A stretch of 64,000 nucleotides of DNA from an uncultured Clostridia bacterium (lineage in GTDB: Bacteria; Bacillota; Clostridia; UBA1381). The notes beneath the pieces are model-generated. The model saw only the letters and a list, made by a program, of their open reading frames with translations. It was not told the DNA's origin and searched no databases. Made by a program: the position numbers and the translations under genes. Location of the stretch: positions 124,001-188,000 of the forward strand of contig CANQKM010000004.1 in assembly GCA_947624485.1 (NCBI GenBank), given 5' to 3'. Shown piece by piece: positions 26,101-35,800 of this stretch (the stretch's first letter is position 1; every line of letters starts with the position of its first letter).

Positions 26101-29100
26101 TCGGCGTTACCGTCGCCGACGGCGCGGCTTTTTTAAGCGTTACTTCCACAGACTGCGGTTCGCTGTCGTTGTGGTTTCCGTCGCCGGCTACCTTATACCA
26201 AACCGTGTACGTATCCGCTTCCGTACCCTTTGGAATATCCGGCGAATAGGTATCATTGTCAAGGCTGTACTGCATTGTACCGTCCGCTGTTTCACCTGCC
26301 GTGACAAGCCCCTGCGCCGTACCGTCATACGTCAAATCCTTTGCCGCAGGCGCACTCGTCACATTCGACGGCGCTTTTGTAATTTCAATCTCGGCTGTCA
26401 AGTCCGCTCCGCTTTTCTCGGTTTCAACACTGTAATATTTTGCGTCGTTGCCGTCAAGGGCTATTTCAGTCAAATCCACCTTGCTGTAACTGCCTACGTC
26501 CGCGGACGATACCGCTCCCTTTGCCGTAAGCGTCACGTCGTCCTCGCCGTTGTTTGTCGGCGTAAGCGTCACGTCAACCGTTGTATTTTCATCATACACC
26601 TTACTGTCAGCCGACACTTCGTAATTAAGCGGCTTTTGTTCCATTGTAACGGTAATTTCATTCTTCTCGCTGTTATTAAGGTTTATACTTCCGCCGTACT
26701 CTGCGCGGATCGTATTTTCACCTATTTCAAAACGCTTGTCTGCCTTAATTTCAATCTTCGCCGTGCCTCTGTCGTCAAGCGGACTGTCGTATGTAACCGT
26801 TCCCGAGCCGACAGACGTTTCATCTATGTAAAACTCGACTTTATCCAACTCCAGCGCCGCCAAACGTATACCGTTCGCCGCGCTGCGCGTAACATCGGCG
26901 GTAAGCGTAATCGTATCGCCGTATGTCACCTCGCCGCCGTCAACCGTTAATGTTGAATCGGCTTTTTTAATCGTAACGTCCACCTTCTGCGGCGTGCTGT
27001 CGTTGTGGTTTCCGTCGCCGACTACCTTATACCAAACCTCGTAGTCCTTCGCATCCGTACCTGTCGGAATATTTTCCGAATATCCGCCCGTTTCCGTTGT
27101 GCTGTACTGCAGCGTACCGTCGTCTGTTTCACCCGCCGTGACAAGCTTCTGCGCCGTGCCGTCATACGTCAAATCCGATTTTGCCTCCGGCGCTGTTGTC
27201 AAGGACGAATCCGCTCTTTTAATCTCAACGCCCTCAACCTTAGCCGGATCTATATTATTATGGTTACTGTCGCCCTCGACCTTGTACCAAACCTCGTACT
27301 CCTGAGCATTTATGCCTGTCGGAACAGTTTCGCTGTATTCGCCGTCCTCTGACGCGGCATACTTAAGCGTACCGCCCTCCGCCGTGCCGCTTACAAGGTT
27401 CTGTGCCGTGCCGTTATATGTCAAATTCTCCGCTGTCACCGCCGCGCTCGAATCGGCTTTCGCTATGCTCACCTTAACCGTAAGCGTCACATCTTCCGTA
27501 CCGTAGCTGTCCACACTCATAAGCGAATACTGCGGCGTTTTTTCTGTTGCCGTAACAGTAATCGTATAATCATCAGCGTTAAGCCCCGTGGGAACCGACA
27601 GCGTATTTCCTTCTATATTCGCGTTTGTATTATTGTCGTCACTTTCTATACTGTACTCAAATTTATTCTCGGACGCAACATCTTCATTCGCGTACTCCAT
27701 ATAGTCGTCCAAATTCGCCGTAAGCGCAGACGCGTAGCCGTAAATTCCGCTTAGCACAATTTCATTGCTGTCGCCTCCGAAGTGATCGCGTCCGACGGCG
27801 TACACCGTCATATCCTCTGTAACGCTCGTACTCTCGTCAAACTCGTCACCGTCCGCCGTCTTCGTTTTTGACCACTTTTCAAACGTATAATTATCCCTTT
27901 CAGGCTTACTCGGCAGCGTCACCTTTCCGTTCGGATTTGTGTACTTTGCGTCATACTCCGCTTCATTTTGAATGAACGCTACTTTCAGCACCTTCGCACC
28001 CGCGTCACTCGTAAGCACGGGGTACTCATCCGCCGCCACGCCGAGCTTCTGTCCCCACACCTGCGTATCGGGCGAAGTCTGACCTTTCTGCAAAAGCCAC
28101 GTTACCGCACCGGAATTAAATTCGTTCTCTGTTTTTGACTCTGTTTTTTCCACCGTGCCGCCGCTTCCTGAAGTTCCAATGCCTTCTAAGCCATCTTTTT
28201 CAAGATAATAACAATTTTTTACTGTAGCTGCACCGCCGTTTTGCCCTGCAATGGCACCGGAAAAACTAAAGCTGGAAAAATGATCAGTAATTACGCTTGT
28301 GTTATAGCAGTTTTCTATTGTGCCGTTGTTAAGGCCTGCGATACCGCCTATATAGAGAGATCCATCAATGCTGCCCGCATTATAGCAGTTTTCTATTTTA
28401 CCTTTGTTAGTTCCGGCAATACCTCCGCAATAACTACTATCTGAACCTGTTACAGCGGCGCCGTTATAACAACATATTATCGTTCCTTCATTTTGTCCGG
28501 CGATACCGCCGCTGTTATCACCTGCGGTAACAGAACCCTCAACGCCGAGATTTTTAACCGTTCCCGACGTTTCTATGCATCCGAATAAACCTTGATATTT
28601 GTCTTCATTATCTATGTAAAGCCCGCTTATTTTATGCCCGTCACCGTCGAATGTGCCTTGGAATTTATTACTTTCCGTTCCGATCGGCGTCCATTGACTT
28701 GTATCGCCGCCGTCAAGAGCTATATCCGCCGTCAGCTTAAAATACTCGTCTTTGCCGCCGTCCTCGTCAGTGTTAATATATTCGCGTATCTTTTCAAGCG
28801 TCGCCTTGTCGGGAATCGTGTACGGCGTAGCCTCCTTACCGTCGCCGCCCTCCGGTAAAGCGGTAAGTATAGGTCTTTCGAGGAAAGAGGAATCCTCCCA
28901 TGCCTCCGTTCCGCTGTTAAGTGACGATGCAAGCGTTTTAAATTCATCGGCAGTCTTTACATCGACCGTACCCGTAACGTCGTCTGTGCTGCCGATACCT
29001 TTCTGCGCTGTATCTGTTAGGTAATAGCAGTTTTGTATCTCGGCGTTGGTATTTTTACCCGCAATGCCGCCGGCATCATTAACGTCCGTAGCCGTGATAC

Positions 29101-30082
29101 TTCCTGCGTTGTATGAATTTTTTATGCTGCCGGTGTCTGCGGAGTTTTTGTAGTTATTGCCCGCGATACCGCCGGCGGCTACTTCACCTCTGATGTCCGC
29201 CGTATTATATGAATTTTCTATTTCGGCGGTGTTATTGCCCGCAATGCCGCCGGCGAAAGACTCTCCACCGCTGCCCGTTATGATCTCGCCCGTATTATAG
29301 CAGCTTTCTATCTTTCCCTGGCTGTTATTACCCGCAATGCCTCCGGTGGGGGAGTTGCCGCCGGCAGAAGTCATGAGTATGCCCGCGTTATAGCAGCTTT
29401 GTATTGTTCCGCCGCCGCTTTCGCCGCTGTTATCGCCCGCGATACCGCCCGTTCCGGACATTCCGTCACTCTCGTAGCTGTTTGAAATATTGCCTGTATT
29501 ATAGCAGTCCTTTATCGTTCCGTCAGCATTCAGTCCCGCGATACCGCCGAGTGAACCTCTTCCTGTAATATCTACGTCGCTGTAACAGTTTTCTATCGTA
29601 CCGCTGTTCGTTCCGGCGATGCCGCCTATAGCGGTTGACATAGCGTCTATTGAACCCGATACGCTGAGATTTTTAACCGTACCGCCGGTGCCGATTCCGT
29701 CGAATAAGCCTCCGTACCCGTCTTCACCTATATACAGTCCCTTTATCGTATGACCTTTTCCGTCAAATGTACCCTTAAACGAGTATGAAAGCAGTACATC
29801 ACCTATAGAAGTCCACGATTCCTTCCCTCCGTCGCCGTATGCGCCGGACATATCAATATCCGCCGTAAGCTCAAAATACTCGCCCTCTGCGTCGTTTGTG
29901 GCGGCATAATCACTAAGCGCTTCAAGGTCGCTTAGGTTTGCGATTATGTATGGATTGCTCACGTCGCCCGTGCCGCCGCTCGTACCCGGAAAATCCGCCG
30001 CGTGCGCGGTCAGTGAAAACGCCGGTATCATGGCAAGCGCCATTGACAATATGACCGTTAAGCTTACGATTCTTTTTTTCAT
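23132..30082 (-). CDS. Giant surface protein with GLUG repeats, Ig-like modules and a cohesin-like domain
   Basis: 2316 residues from the ATG at 30082 (CGGAGG 8 bases upstream; a GTG at 30100 precedes the RBS). Signal peptide, then two blocks of GLUG repeats (seven and four copies of the GGIAGxN...IxNCYN type). Next come a Listeria-Bacteroides-type repeat (about 720-780) and alternating Ig-like modules, some with YGDTITLT or LTYDGTAQ starts. Two group-3 bacterial Ig-like domains follow (LTGITITRKPDKR), then two chitobiase-C-like domains (YYTTDGSAPT, FYTTDGTAPT). A cohesin-like domain sits at about 2075-2200, and the C-terminal module ends in IWNGLSDMSPL. It has no SLH or LPXTG anchor. It may act as an adhesin or a scaffold for a dockerin partner; none was found in the window. 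One Ig-module pair is duplicated. Confidence 0.88.
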   Translation of the reverse strand: MKKRIVSLTVILSMALAMIPAFSLTAHAADFPGTSGGTGDVSNPYIIANLSDLEALSDYAATNDAEGEYFELTADIDMSGAYGDGGKESWTSIGDVLLSYSFKGTFDGKGHTIKGLYIGEDGYGGLFDGIGTGGTVKNLSVSGSIDAMSTAIGGIAGTNSGTIENCYSDVDITGRGSLGGIAGLNADGTIKDCYNTGNISNSYESDGMSGTGGIAGDNSGESGGGTIQSCYNAGILMTSAGGNSPTGGIAGNNSQGKIESCYNTGEIITGSGGESFAGGIAGNNTAEIENSYNTADIRGEVAAGGIAGNNYKNSADTGSIKNSYNAGSITATDVNDAGGIAGKNTNAEIQNCYYLTDTAQKGIGSTDDVTGTVDVKTADEFKTLASSLNSGTEAWEDSSFLERPILTALPEGGDGKEATPYTIPDKATLEKIREYINTDEDGGKDEYFKLTADIALDGGDTSQWTPIGTESNKFQGTFDGDGHKISGLYIDNEDKYQGLFGCIETSGTVKNLGVEGSVTAGDNSGGIAGQNEGTIICCYNGAAVTGSDSSYCGGIAGTNKGKIENCYNAGSIDGSLYIGGIAGLNNGTIENCYNTSVITDHFSSFSFSGAIAGQNGGAATVKNCYYLEKDGLEGIGTSGSGGTVEKTESKTENEFNSGAVTWLLQKGQTSPDTQVWGQKLGVAADEYPVLTSDAGAKVLKVAFIQNEAEYDAKYTNPNGKVTLPSKPERDNYTFEKWSKTKTADGDEFDESTSVTEDMTVYAVGRDHFGGDSNEIVLSGIYGYASALTANLDDYMEYANEDVASENKFEYSIESDDNNTNANIEGNTLSVPTGLNADDYTITVTATEKTPQYSLMSVDSYGTEDVTLTVKVSIAKADSSAAVTAENLTYNGTAQNLVSGTAEGGTLKYAASEDGEYSETVPTGINAQEYEVWYKVEGDSNHNNIDPAKVEGVEIKRADSSLTTAPEAKSDLTYDGTAQKLVTAGETDDGTLQYSTTETGGYSENIPTGTDAKDYEVWYKVVGDGNHNDSTPQKVDVTIKKADSTLTVDGGEVTYGDTITLTADVTRSAANGIRLAALELDKVEFYIDETSVGSGTVTYDSPLDDRGTAKIEIKADKRFEIGENTIRAEYGGSINLNNSEKNEITVTMEQKPLNYEVSADSKVYDENTTVDVTLTPTNNGEDDVTLTAKGAVSSADVGSYSKVDLTEIALDGNDAKYYSVETEKSGADLTAEIEITKAPSNVTSAPAAKDLTYDGTAQGLVTAGETADGTMQYSLDNDTYSPDIPKGTEADTYTVWYKVAGDGNHNDSEPQSVEVTLKKAAPSATVTPKDLKYTGGAQELVTGETSDGTLQYSTDNENYSPDIPTGTTANTYTVWYKIIGDGNHNDSEPQKVDVTINKADSTLAVDGGEVTYGDTITLTATVTRDNTNGIRLATVELDKVEFFLNGTSLGTANVTYSSLFDDDGTATFEITANKRFEIGANTIRAEYGGSINLNNSEKDEITVTMEQKPLNYEVSADSKVYDKNTTVDVTLTPTNNGEDNVTLTAKGTVSSADVGSYSRVDLTDIKADGADAKYYSVETEKNEVNLTAGIEITKADGAAAVTMADYKCGDESVNPVPASDTNGTENVTYTYAAKGADEYGAEKPLLAGEYTVKAVFAATNNYKEVTVTDDFEITHNWGAWKITEEPTQTTGGTAERVCMSADNDEPDTYALPNLTDASVWTKGTYVKPTPDREGSQEYTSEYGTVTEIIPKLAVTEIRVKNNPADTTVTEGMTLDVTGLEVEAVYSDNSTADVTHDCKLSCDTSVVGTQTVTVEYGGKTAAFNITVAAKELTGITITRKPDKRLYNKGDSLDTTGMVVIASYNNGTEAQITEYTAHGYSAQTVGTQTVTVSYGGFTAEFTVTVEEVTAPSGTVPTPMIETSGFYGGKTVTLTCAAADAKVYYTTDGSAPTSTSTLYTEPIKVTETTVIKAIAVKDGMEQSRAASGKVSVPKTDAPAPGIAAGEVESGTLVTLRSASGGAEIFYTTDGTAPTTESARYDGAIAVTEEMTIKAIAVKNGYAASDVCEVSYTVKEREPNTANLSVGSAVGKAGDTVYVPVYITADGDITDYRFTLTFDSTKLAYASVSSPDGAAGNIFTSLGENSVTVLYNDSDTVESGEVCRVGFKALDGAADGEYALAVSGAEISVGNAYSGVTTANGKVTLSTPGIKVSADAVFTDKGGNEVDRDSMSGEVDASLTIDEVEGTDGEKPMIANILLAVYDRSGALAALNVMEADLSDTSFVFQKTISIPENVSVGSIKMMIWNGLSDMSPLTAASKML
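25300..25895 (-). repeat. Duplicated Ig-like module, copy 2
   Basis: Encodes about 195 residues from KADSTLAVDGGEVTYGDT to LTAGIEITKA. This segment is nearly identical to copy 1 at about 26377-26975, including long exact nucleotide matches. Boundaries are approximate. Confidence 0.8.
26377..26975 (-). repeat. Duplicated Ig-like module, copy 1
   Basis: The partner of the repeat at about 25300-25895 within the same gene. The two are separated by shorter related modules, so homologous recombination between them would remove or add about 1080 bp in frame. Boundaries are approximate. Confidence 0.8.
28180..29690 (-). repeat. GLUG-repeat-encoding region
   Basis: Eleven tandem imperfect repeats of about 20-30 residues, in two blocks (about 29010-29690 and 28180-28520) separated by a non-repeat stretch. 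Each contains GGIAG or GAIAG followed by N and an NCYN/NSYN end. GLUG repeats form beta-helix-like surface domains in adhesins and proteases. Confidence 0.85.
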
Positions 30083-30171
30083 CTTACATTCCTCCGTCAC
30101 TCTTTAATATCCATAAACAGTCCTCTGCATAAGTCTTTCCGACAGTATGCGGCTGCATAATATTCAATGTA

Positions 30172-30200
30172 ATTATACCATAAAACAAATGCCCTCTCAA
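30172..30200 (-). promoter_or_regulatory. Promoter of the GLUG giant surface protein gene
   Basis: On the minus strand TTGAGA (30195-30200), a 17-bp spacer ending in TGG, and TATAAT (30172-30177). The TTTATGGTATAATTA core equals that of the 13.9 kb giant gene. Confidence 0.75.
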
Positions 30201-30314
30201 TAAAACGGGAGTGCCGTTTACGATACCAAAACTGACTTTTACGAAGGTGTCTGTATCCGCAATTTTTACCGGAGATATTTTTAACAAAAAATTTGAAAAA
30301 TTTTTGTAATCTTA

Positions 30315-30343
30315 TTTACATATTGCCGAAATTTTGTTATAAT
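30315..30343 (+). promoter_or_regulatory. Promoter of the arabinanase operon
   Basis: TTTACA (30315-30320), a 17-bp spacer and TATAAT (30338-30343), 33 bases before the ATG at 30377, which has a GGAGG RBS. Confidence 0.8.
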
Positions 30344-30376
30344 ATAAGTTACTAATTATTTTGCGGAGGATATGCT

Positions 30377-32776
30377 ATGATAAAAAGAACAGCCGCCCTG
30401 GCGGCGGCTATATGTATCGCTTCGTCCGCGCTCTGTACGACGGCGTTCGCGGCGAAATACGAGGGCGCGGCAAAGTACAGCGTCACCTTTGACGAGGGCG
30501 GCGGCGCGTACGAGCTTATGGACGGAGCATCGCTCGCTGACGGAGCTGACGGCAAGGCGGTAAAGCTCGACGGAGCGAAAAATCAGTACGTCAAGCTTGC
30601 CGACGATATTACGGAAGGACTTACGGGCGACTACTCTATCTCGGTCGACGTATACCCCGAAAACGAAGCGTCGTTTGCGCGCGTGTTCGATTTGGCGAGC
30701 GACCAAAATAATTTTATGTACTTCACCACTTGGGGCGGCGGAGTGCCGAAGTTCCGCTACAAGGGCGACGATTTGTATTCGGACGGCGTTTTCTTTAAGC
30801 TGAACGAATGGAACCACGCGGTGATCACTCGAAACGGCGGCGAGGCGCGGCTGTACATAAACGGCGAAATAGCGGCTTCGTCAAGGTCATTTGTAAACGA
30901 TTTGGGACTTTTGGGCAAGACCGGGCAAAATTATCTCGGCAAATCGCAGCAGCCGCAGGACGTGTATTTCACGGGTATGATCGACAACTTTGAGATACGC
31001 GATTACGCGCTTACCGAAGCGGAAGTAAAGCTTGCATCAAACGCGGACACTGTCGAGGTTAAGGCGGGATTCAAAAATGAAAAAGGCGATATTATCAGCT
31101 ACCTCCAAAATAATATTGAAGCGTATGCGTCCGTAAAAAATTATAAAAATGATACGATTCACGCAAAGCTTGTAAACGCCGTATATTTTAAGGATTACAG
31201 TCAAACCAAATACGATCCGTCAGTGCCGCTTATGAAGCTTATTTCCGTGCGGGCGAGCGACGATATTGCGCTTGCTCCCGGCGAGGAAGCGGAAATAAAA
31301 AACAATATCCGAACAGTTCCGGATCGTATATCCGATTCCGACAGCGTTGCTTTAAGAGACGGTTTTGTTGTTTCGTATCTGTACACTGACGTCGGAGGGC
31401 TGGAGCGTATTTCAACCATTCACTCCGAATCCCGCATATATATTGACCCGCTGCCCGAGGACACGCTTGAAAACACCGTCGGCGTGCATGACCCGAGTAT
31501 TTTCAAAGACCCGAAAAGCGGTACATATTATGTCTATTCCACGGGCATGATCGACATCTTCAAATCCGACGACTTGAAAACGTGGACTAAAACAGTGAAC
31601 ACGCTCCCCGAAGTGCCGCAGTGCGTATATGACACGTACAAGCACGACGACAAATCGCAGTATTCCAACATCTGGGCGCCCGATATGTACTATGACGAGA
31701 GCGATACGGCTACTCCCTATCATCTCACCTGCTCGTACTCGGACGCATTCGGGCAGAACAATTCGGCGATAATTCTGTTTAAATCAGCGTCGCCGGAAGG
31801 ACCGTGGGAGAACGGACAAATCATATTCCAAAGTAAGAGCGACGATCCCAAGCTTGGCAGAGTAAACGCGATCGACTCAAACATTTGCGTTGACCACGAA
31901 ACGGGGCAAAAATACATGGTTTACGGCTCGTTTTGGGAAGGCATACATATTAAGGAGCTAAATGACGATTACACGGTTAAAGATCCCAATACCGTCGGAA
32001 CGCGCATTATGAGCCGTTTCCGCGGCATAGGAGGCCCCGAGGGCGCGTACGTTGTCTACAATGAGGACACGGGCTACTATTACCTGTTCACGTCCTACGA
32101 CAGCTTAAACGACACGTATCACATACGCGCGGCGCGCTCGAAGAGCATAACAGGTCCTTATGTTGACGAAAACGGAAACAGCGTTGACCGCTTCGACGAC
32201 CCCGAAAGCGAGGCGAACAACACCTACGGCTACAAGCTTATCGGCTCGTACCAGTTCCCGATGGGTACGACGTACTACGGCCCCGGTCACAACAGCGTGC
32301 TGCACGACGGCGATAACTGGTACCTCGTTCACCACGTCCGCACGGTTAAGGGCGGCTACGCGGCGCTCAACGTCCGCCCGATGTACTGGAACGCGGACGG
32401 CTGGCCCGTTGTAACGCCCGAAAGGTATCAGGACGGCGAGAGCGGCGACGGCAATAAATTAAGCGCCGACAATATCGCGGGACAGTGGGATTATATTTCG
32501 ATCGGCGACAATACAAACGCCATGCTCACGTCAAAGAAGCTCGTGCTGAACGCCGACAAAACGCTGACGCTCGGAGATATTTCGGGAACGTGGAGCTACA
32601 CCGAGGGTGACACCGACGTTATAACGCTGACTCTCGGCAACGAGGTTGTAACCGCGTTCGTAAGTCTCGCATGCGACAGCGGCACCGGCACGCAGACGGT
32701 ACAGTTCACCGGCACGAATCAAAACAACGTAACAAAATGGGGCAAGAAAGCGATAAGCTCCGTTGTATATAAGTAA
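30377..32776 (+). CDS. Secreted GH43 endo-arabinanase with LamG-like domain
   Basis: 799 residues with signal peptide 1-26. A LamG/concanavalin-type carbohydrate-binding domain spans about 45-215 (YVKLADDITEGLTGDYS, NEWNHAVITRNG). A GH43 five-bladed propeller begins near 365 with the catalytic base D372 in HDPSIF. The pKa-modulating D500 is in AIDSNI, and the general acid E555 is in GGPEGAY. WAPDM and YYGPGHNS are hallmarks of endo-1,5-alpha-L-arabinanases. The C-terminal 110 residues form the small beta domain typical of longer arabinanases. It would cut arabinan side chains of rhamnogalacturonan-I outside the cell. No SLH or sortase motif is seen. First gene of a two-gene operon, 24 bases from the next. 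Confidence 0.92.
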   Translation: MIKRTAALAAAICIASSALCTTAFAAKYEGAAKYSVTFDEGGGAYELMDGASLADGADGKAVKLDGAKNQYVKLADDITEGLTGDYSISVDVYPENEASFARVFDLASDQNNFMYFTTWGGGVPKFRYKGDDLYSDGVFFKLNEWNHAVITRNGGEARLYINGEIAASSRSFVNDLGLLGKTGQNYLGKSQQPQDVYFTGMIDNFEIRDYALTEAEVKLASNADTVEVKAGFKNEKGDIISYLQNNIEAYASVKNYKNDTIHAKLVNAVYFKDYSQTKYDPSVPLMKLISVRASDDIALAPGEEAEIKNNIRTVPDRISDSDSVALRDGFVVSYLYTDVGGLERISTIHSESRIYIDPLPEDTLENTVGVHDPSIFKDPKSGTYYVYSTGMIDIFKSDDLKTWTKTVNTLPEVPQCVYDTYKHDDKSQYSNIWAPDMYYDESDTATPYHLTCSYSDAFGQNNSAIILFKSASPEGPWENGQIIFQSKSDDPKLGRVNAIDSNICVDHETGQKYMVYGSFWEGIHIKELNDDYTVKDPNTVGTRIMSRFRGIGGPEGAYVVYNEDTGYYYLFTSYDSLNDTYHIRAARSKSITGPYVDENGNSVDRFDDPESEANNTYGYKLIGSYQFPMGTTYYGPGHNSVLHDGDNWYLVHHVRTVKGGYAALNVRPMYWNADGWPVVTPERYQDGESGDGNKLSADNIAGQWDYISIGDNTNAMLTSKKLVLNADKTLTLGDISGTWSYTEGDTDVITLTLGNEVVTAFVSLACDSGTGTQTVQFTGTNQNNVTKWGKKAISSVVYK

Positions 32777-32800
32777 ATTTCAAATAAAGGAGAGAGTGAA

Positions 32801-35800
32801 ATGAATAAACTGACAAAAAAGCTCCTCAGCGGCTTGATTTCGGTTTCGATGCTTCTGGCGGCTGTTCCTGCTTTGGTATCTGCTGACGAGCTGCCCTCAG
32901 ACGGGCTGCTCTTTAACGCGACGTTCGACGAAGCCGGCACGGGCAGCGGCTCGTTTACGGCGACGGCGGGAGGAACGGTTACCGAAAAGGGCGCTGTTTC
33001 CTATGTCGACAGCTGGGACGGCAACAGCAAGGCGCTCAATATCGCGTCGAAGGCTGCCGGAAACTATCTTGAGCTTGCGGACGGACTTTTACAGGGCAAG
33101 CAGGCGGCAACCTTTGCGTTCTGGCTAAAAGCCGACTCGCCGAGCGCGCCCAACTGGCCGTTTATGAACACATGCGAAACATCGCATACCGTAAATACCG
33201 AAAAATATATCGGTATGCTCGCTACCTCGGAAAGCTTTACCGTTGAGCGATACAACAACACGGACAGCCGTTTAAGCTCCGTAACCGCGCCGTCAACCGC
33301 CGACTGGCAGTATGTAGTCGCGGTGTATGACACAAACGGCACGAAGCTTTATTCAAACGGTAAGCTCATTGCCTCCGACAGCGTAACAGTCGATGTTCCC
33401 GCGCTGTTTACCGCAACCTCCAAAACGTGGATAGGTCACGCGAACTGGGGCGACGGCGAGGGTTTCCAAGGCTCTATCGACGATTTCCGCATTTACGGAA
33501 AGGCATTGAATGATTCTGAAATAGCGGCTCTTTCGGCTGACGGCGCAAAATATGAAAAGGATAAATTCATTTCCGATAACAACTGTTTTATTTCGGGCAG
33601 CCGTTTCTATCTCGGAAACGATGAAATATTCTCGTATGACGGCACATCGCCCTACACGAGCAGCGTATATCTCGCAAGCGAGCCGAAGTACGCGGACGGA
33701 AACGCTTCGTTCAGTCTCATAAATGCAAGCGCGGAAAATGTAAAAGACCTTACGGCGTACGTTGCGGAATACAGTTCAAATAAGCTTGTAAACGTAAAGA
33801 ACATCAAGCTCACCGATGCAACCGCCGCTCAAAACGGAACATATACCGTTCCCTATACGAAAACGGCTGACGCGAACACGGTAAAAACGTTTGTGTGGAA
33901 CAATATGAAACCCGTTCCGCAATTTGCTCTCACCGTTAAATCCACCGTAAACAATTATACGGCAAATGACGGAAACGTCAAAACCGAGCTTTACTGCGTG
34001 AACGCTGACGGCACAGAAACAAAGATAGGCGAAAGCGCCGAGGCTGCACTTGCTTCCGCCGAAAGCGGCGACTTTAACATTGTTGTTTCTGCGGACGCTC
34101 TTGCGGATATTCCCGAAACCGCGTCGAAGCTCAAGGTTAAGCTTATATCGGACGGCGAGGCATACGACGACGCGGCGGCGCTTTACATGGGTATCAAATC
34201 ACCGGTAGCCGCTCCTGCTGACAGCGGCACTACGACCGACGGCGCGCACGATCCGTCTATCGTGAAATTCCCGAACGACGACACGTATTACGTATACTCG
34301 TCGCACCACCTGCTTTTCACGTCGGAGGATTTGATAAACTGGAAAAAATATGACTTCACGAATATAAACGCGTCGGCAATTTCACCGAAAACAAACGCGT
34401 TTATAAGCAGCAACTATTCCGGCACAACAATGAACGGCACATACTGGGCGCCCGACGTAATCTACCGCGAAGACGACGACCACCCCTACTGGATGTATAT
34501 CTCACTCTCGTGCGGCTTGGGCGGCAGGAACTCGGCAATCGCGCTTGAAAAGTCCGACTCGCCGCTGTTCTGGGCTGATCCCGAGGCGGATATAATCGAC
34601 GCGGGCGTTGTATTCGCGACCAAGGAAAACAACAATTACAAGACAAACGCAATCGACGCGAACATTTATACCGATTCAAACACAGGCAAACAGTATTTTG
34701 TATGGGGTTCGTTCTGGGGCGGCATACAGGCGGCGCCTCTGACGGCTGACGGTCTTGTTGAAGGCATTGACTACACGAGCGACGCGACAATCCTTTCGAC
34801 CTGCCAAAACTTCGGCACGTCGATATTCACGCAGAAAAACGGCGTTGCGGGCCCCGAGGGCGCGTGGATGATCGAGCATGACGGAAACCGTTACGCGTTC
34901 ACTTCGTACGGCTGGCTCGGCTCGAACTACAACACGCGTGTTGCAAAGAGCGCGCTTACAACGGGATTCAGCACATCTAACGGCTGGAATCTCACCGATG
35001 CTAGCGGCGTTACTATGAATAATCAGCAGTCGGCGGGCAGCACGTCAAAGACGACCGGATATAAGATGATAGGCTCGTACCGTCTGGGCGACGGCTCGAG
35101 AACGATTGCGCTAACGAGCAACAACTACGCCGTACAGAGCGGTGCGGGCGACGCGATCGTATACTACGGCCCCGGTCATAACAGCGCGATCAACGTCGGC
35201 GGCGAGAGCTTCTACGTATCGCACACAAAAAAGAACGCGGTTGAAATCGCGGCAACGCTGCAGATAAGAAAGATGCTCTGGACTGCTGACGGCTGGCCCG
35301 TTGTCTCCCCCGTCACCTATGCCGGCGAGGTCGAGCAGGCTTTGCCTAAGGATATGATCGTCGGAACATATGATTTAGCTTCCGTAGGTCAGACAAAGAT
35401 GATCGGCTCATCGATTCAAAGCTCGGGCAGCCTTGTAAACCGCAACTATGACCTGCCGGTACTCTCGTCAAAGGTAACGCTCGGCGACGACATGAAAATG
35501 ACAAACGAAGCGGGCAGCGAAATCGGCACATGGGCGTTCGATAACGACCATACGGTAACGCTTACATTTACCGCGAACGGTGACACGTCGGACAACAAAG
35601 ACGAGTTCTACAAGTCGGGCGACGTTATGACCATGTACGCGCTGTTCGGCTACGACAAGGATGAAAGAACGCCTGTTGTCGGTCTTACCGGTACGGATCA
35701 GAACCACGTTACGCAGCTTGCGAAAAAGGCTGTTTCAAACGAGTACCGTACTCCGATAAACACGATTGAAACCACGCCGGTCGAGGTGACAAAAAGTTCG

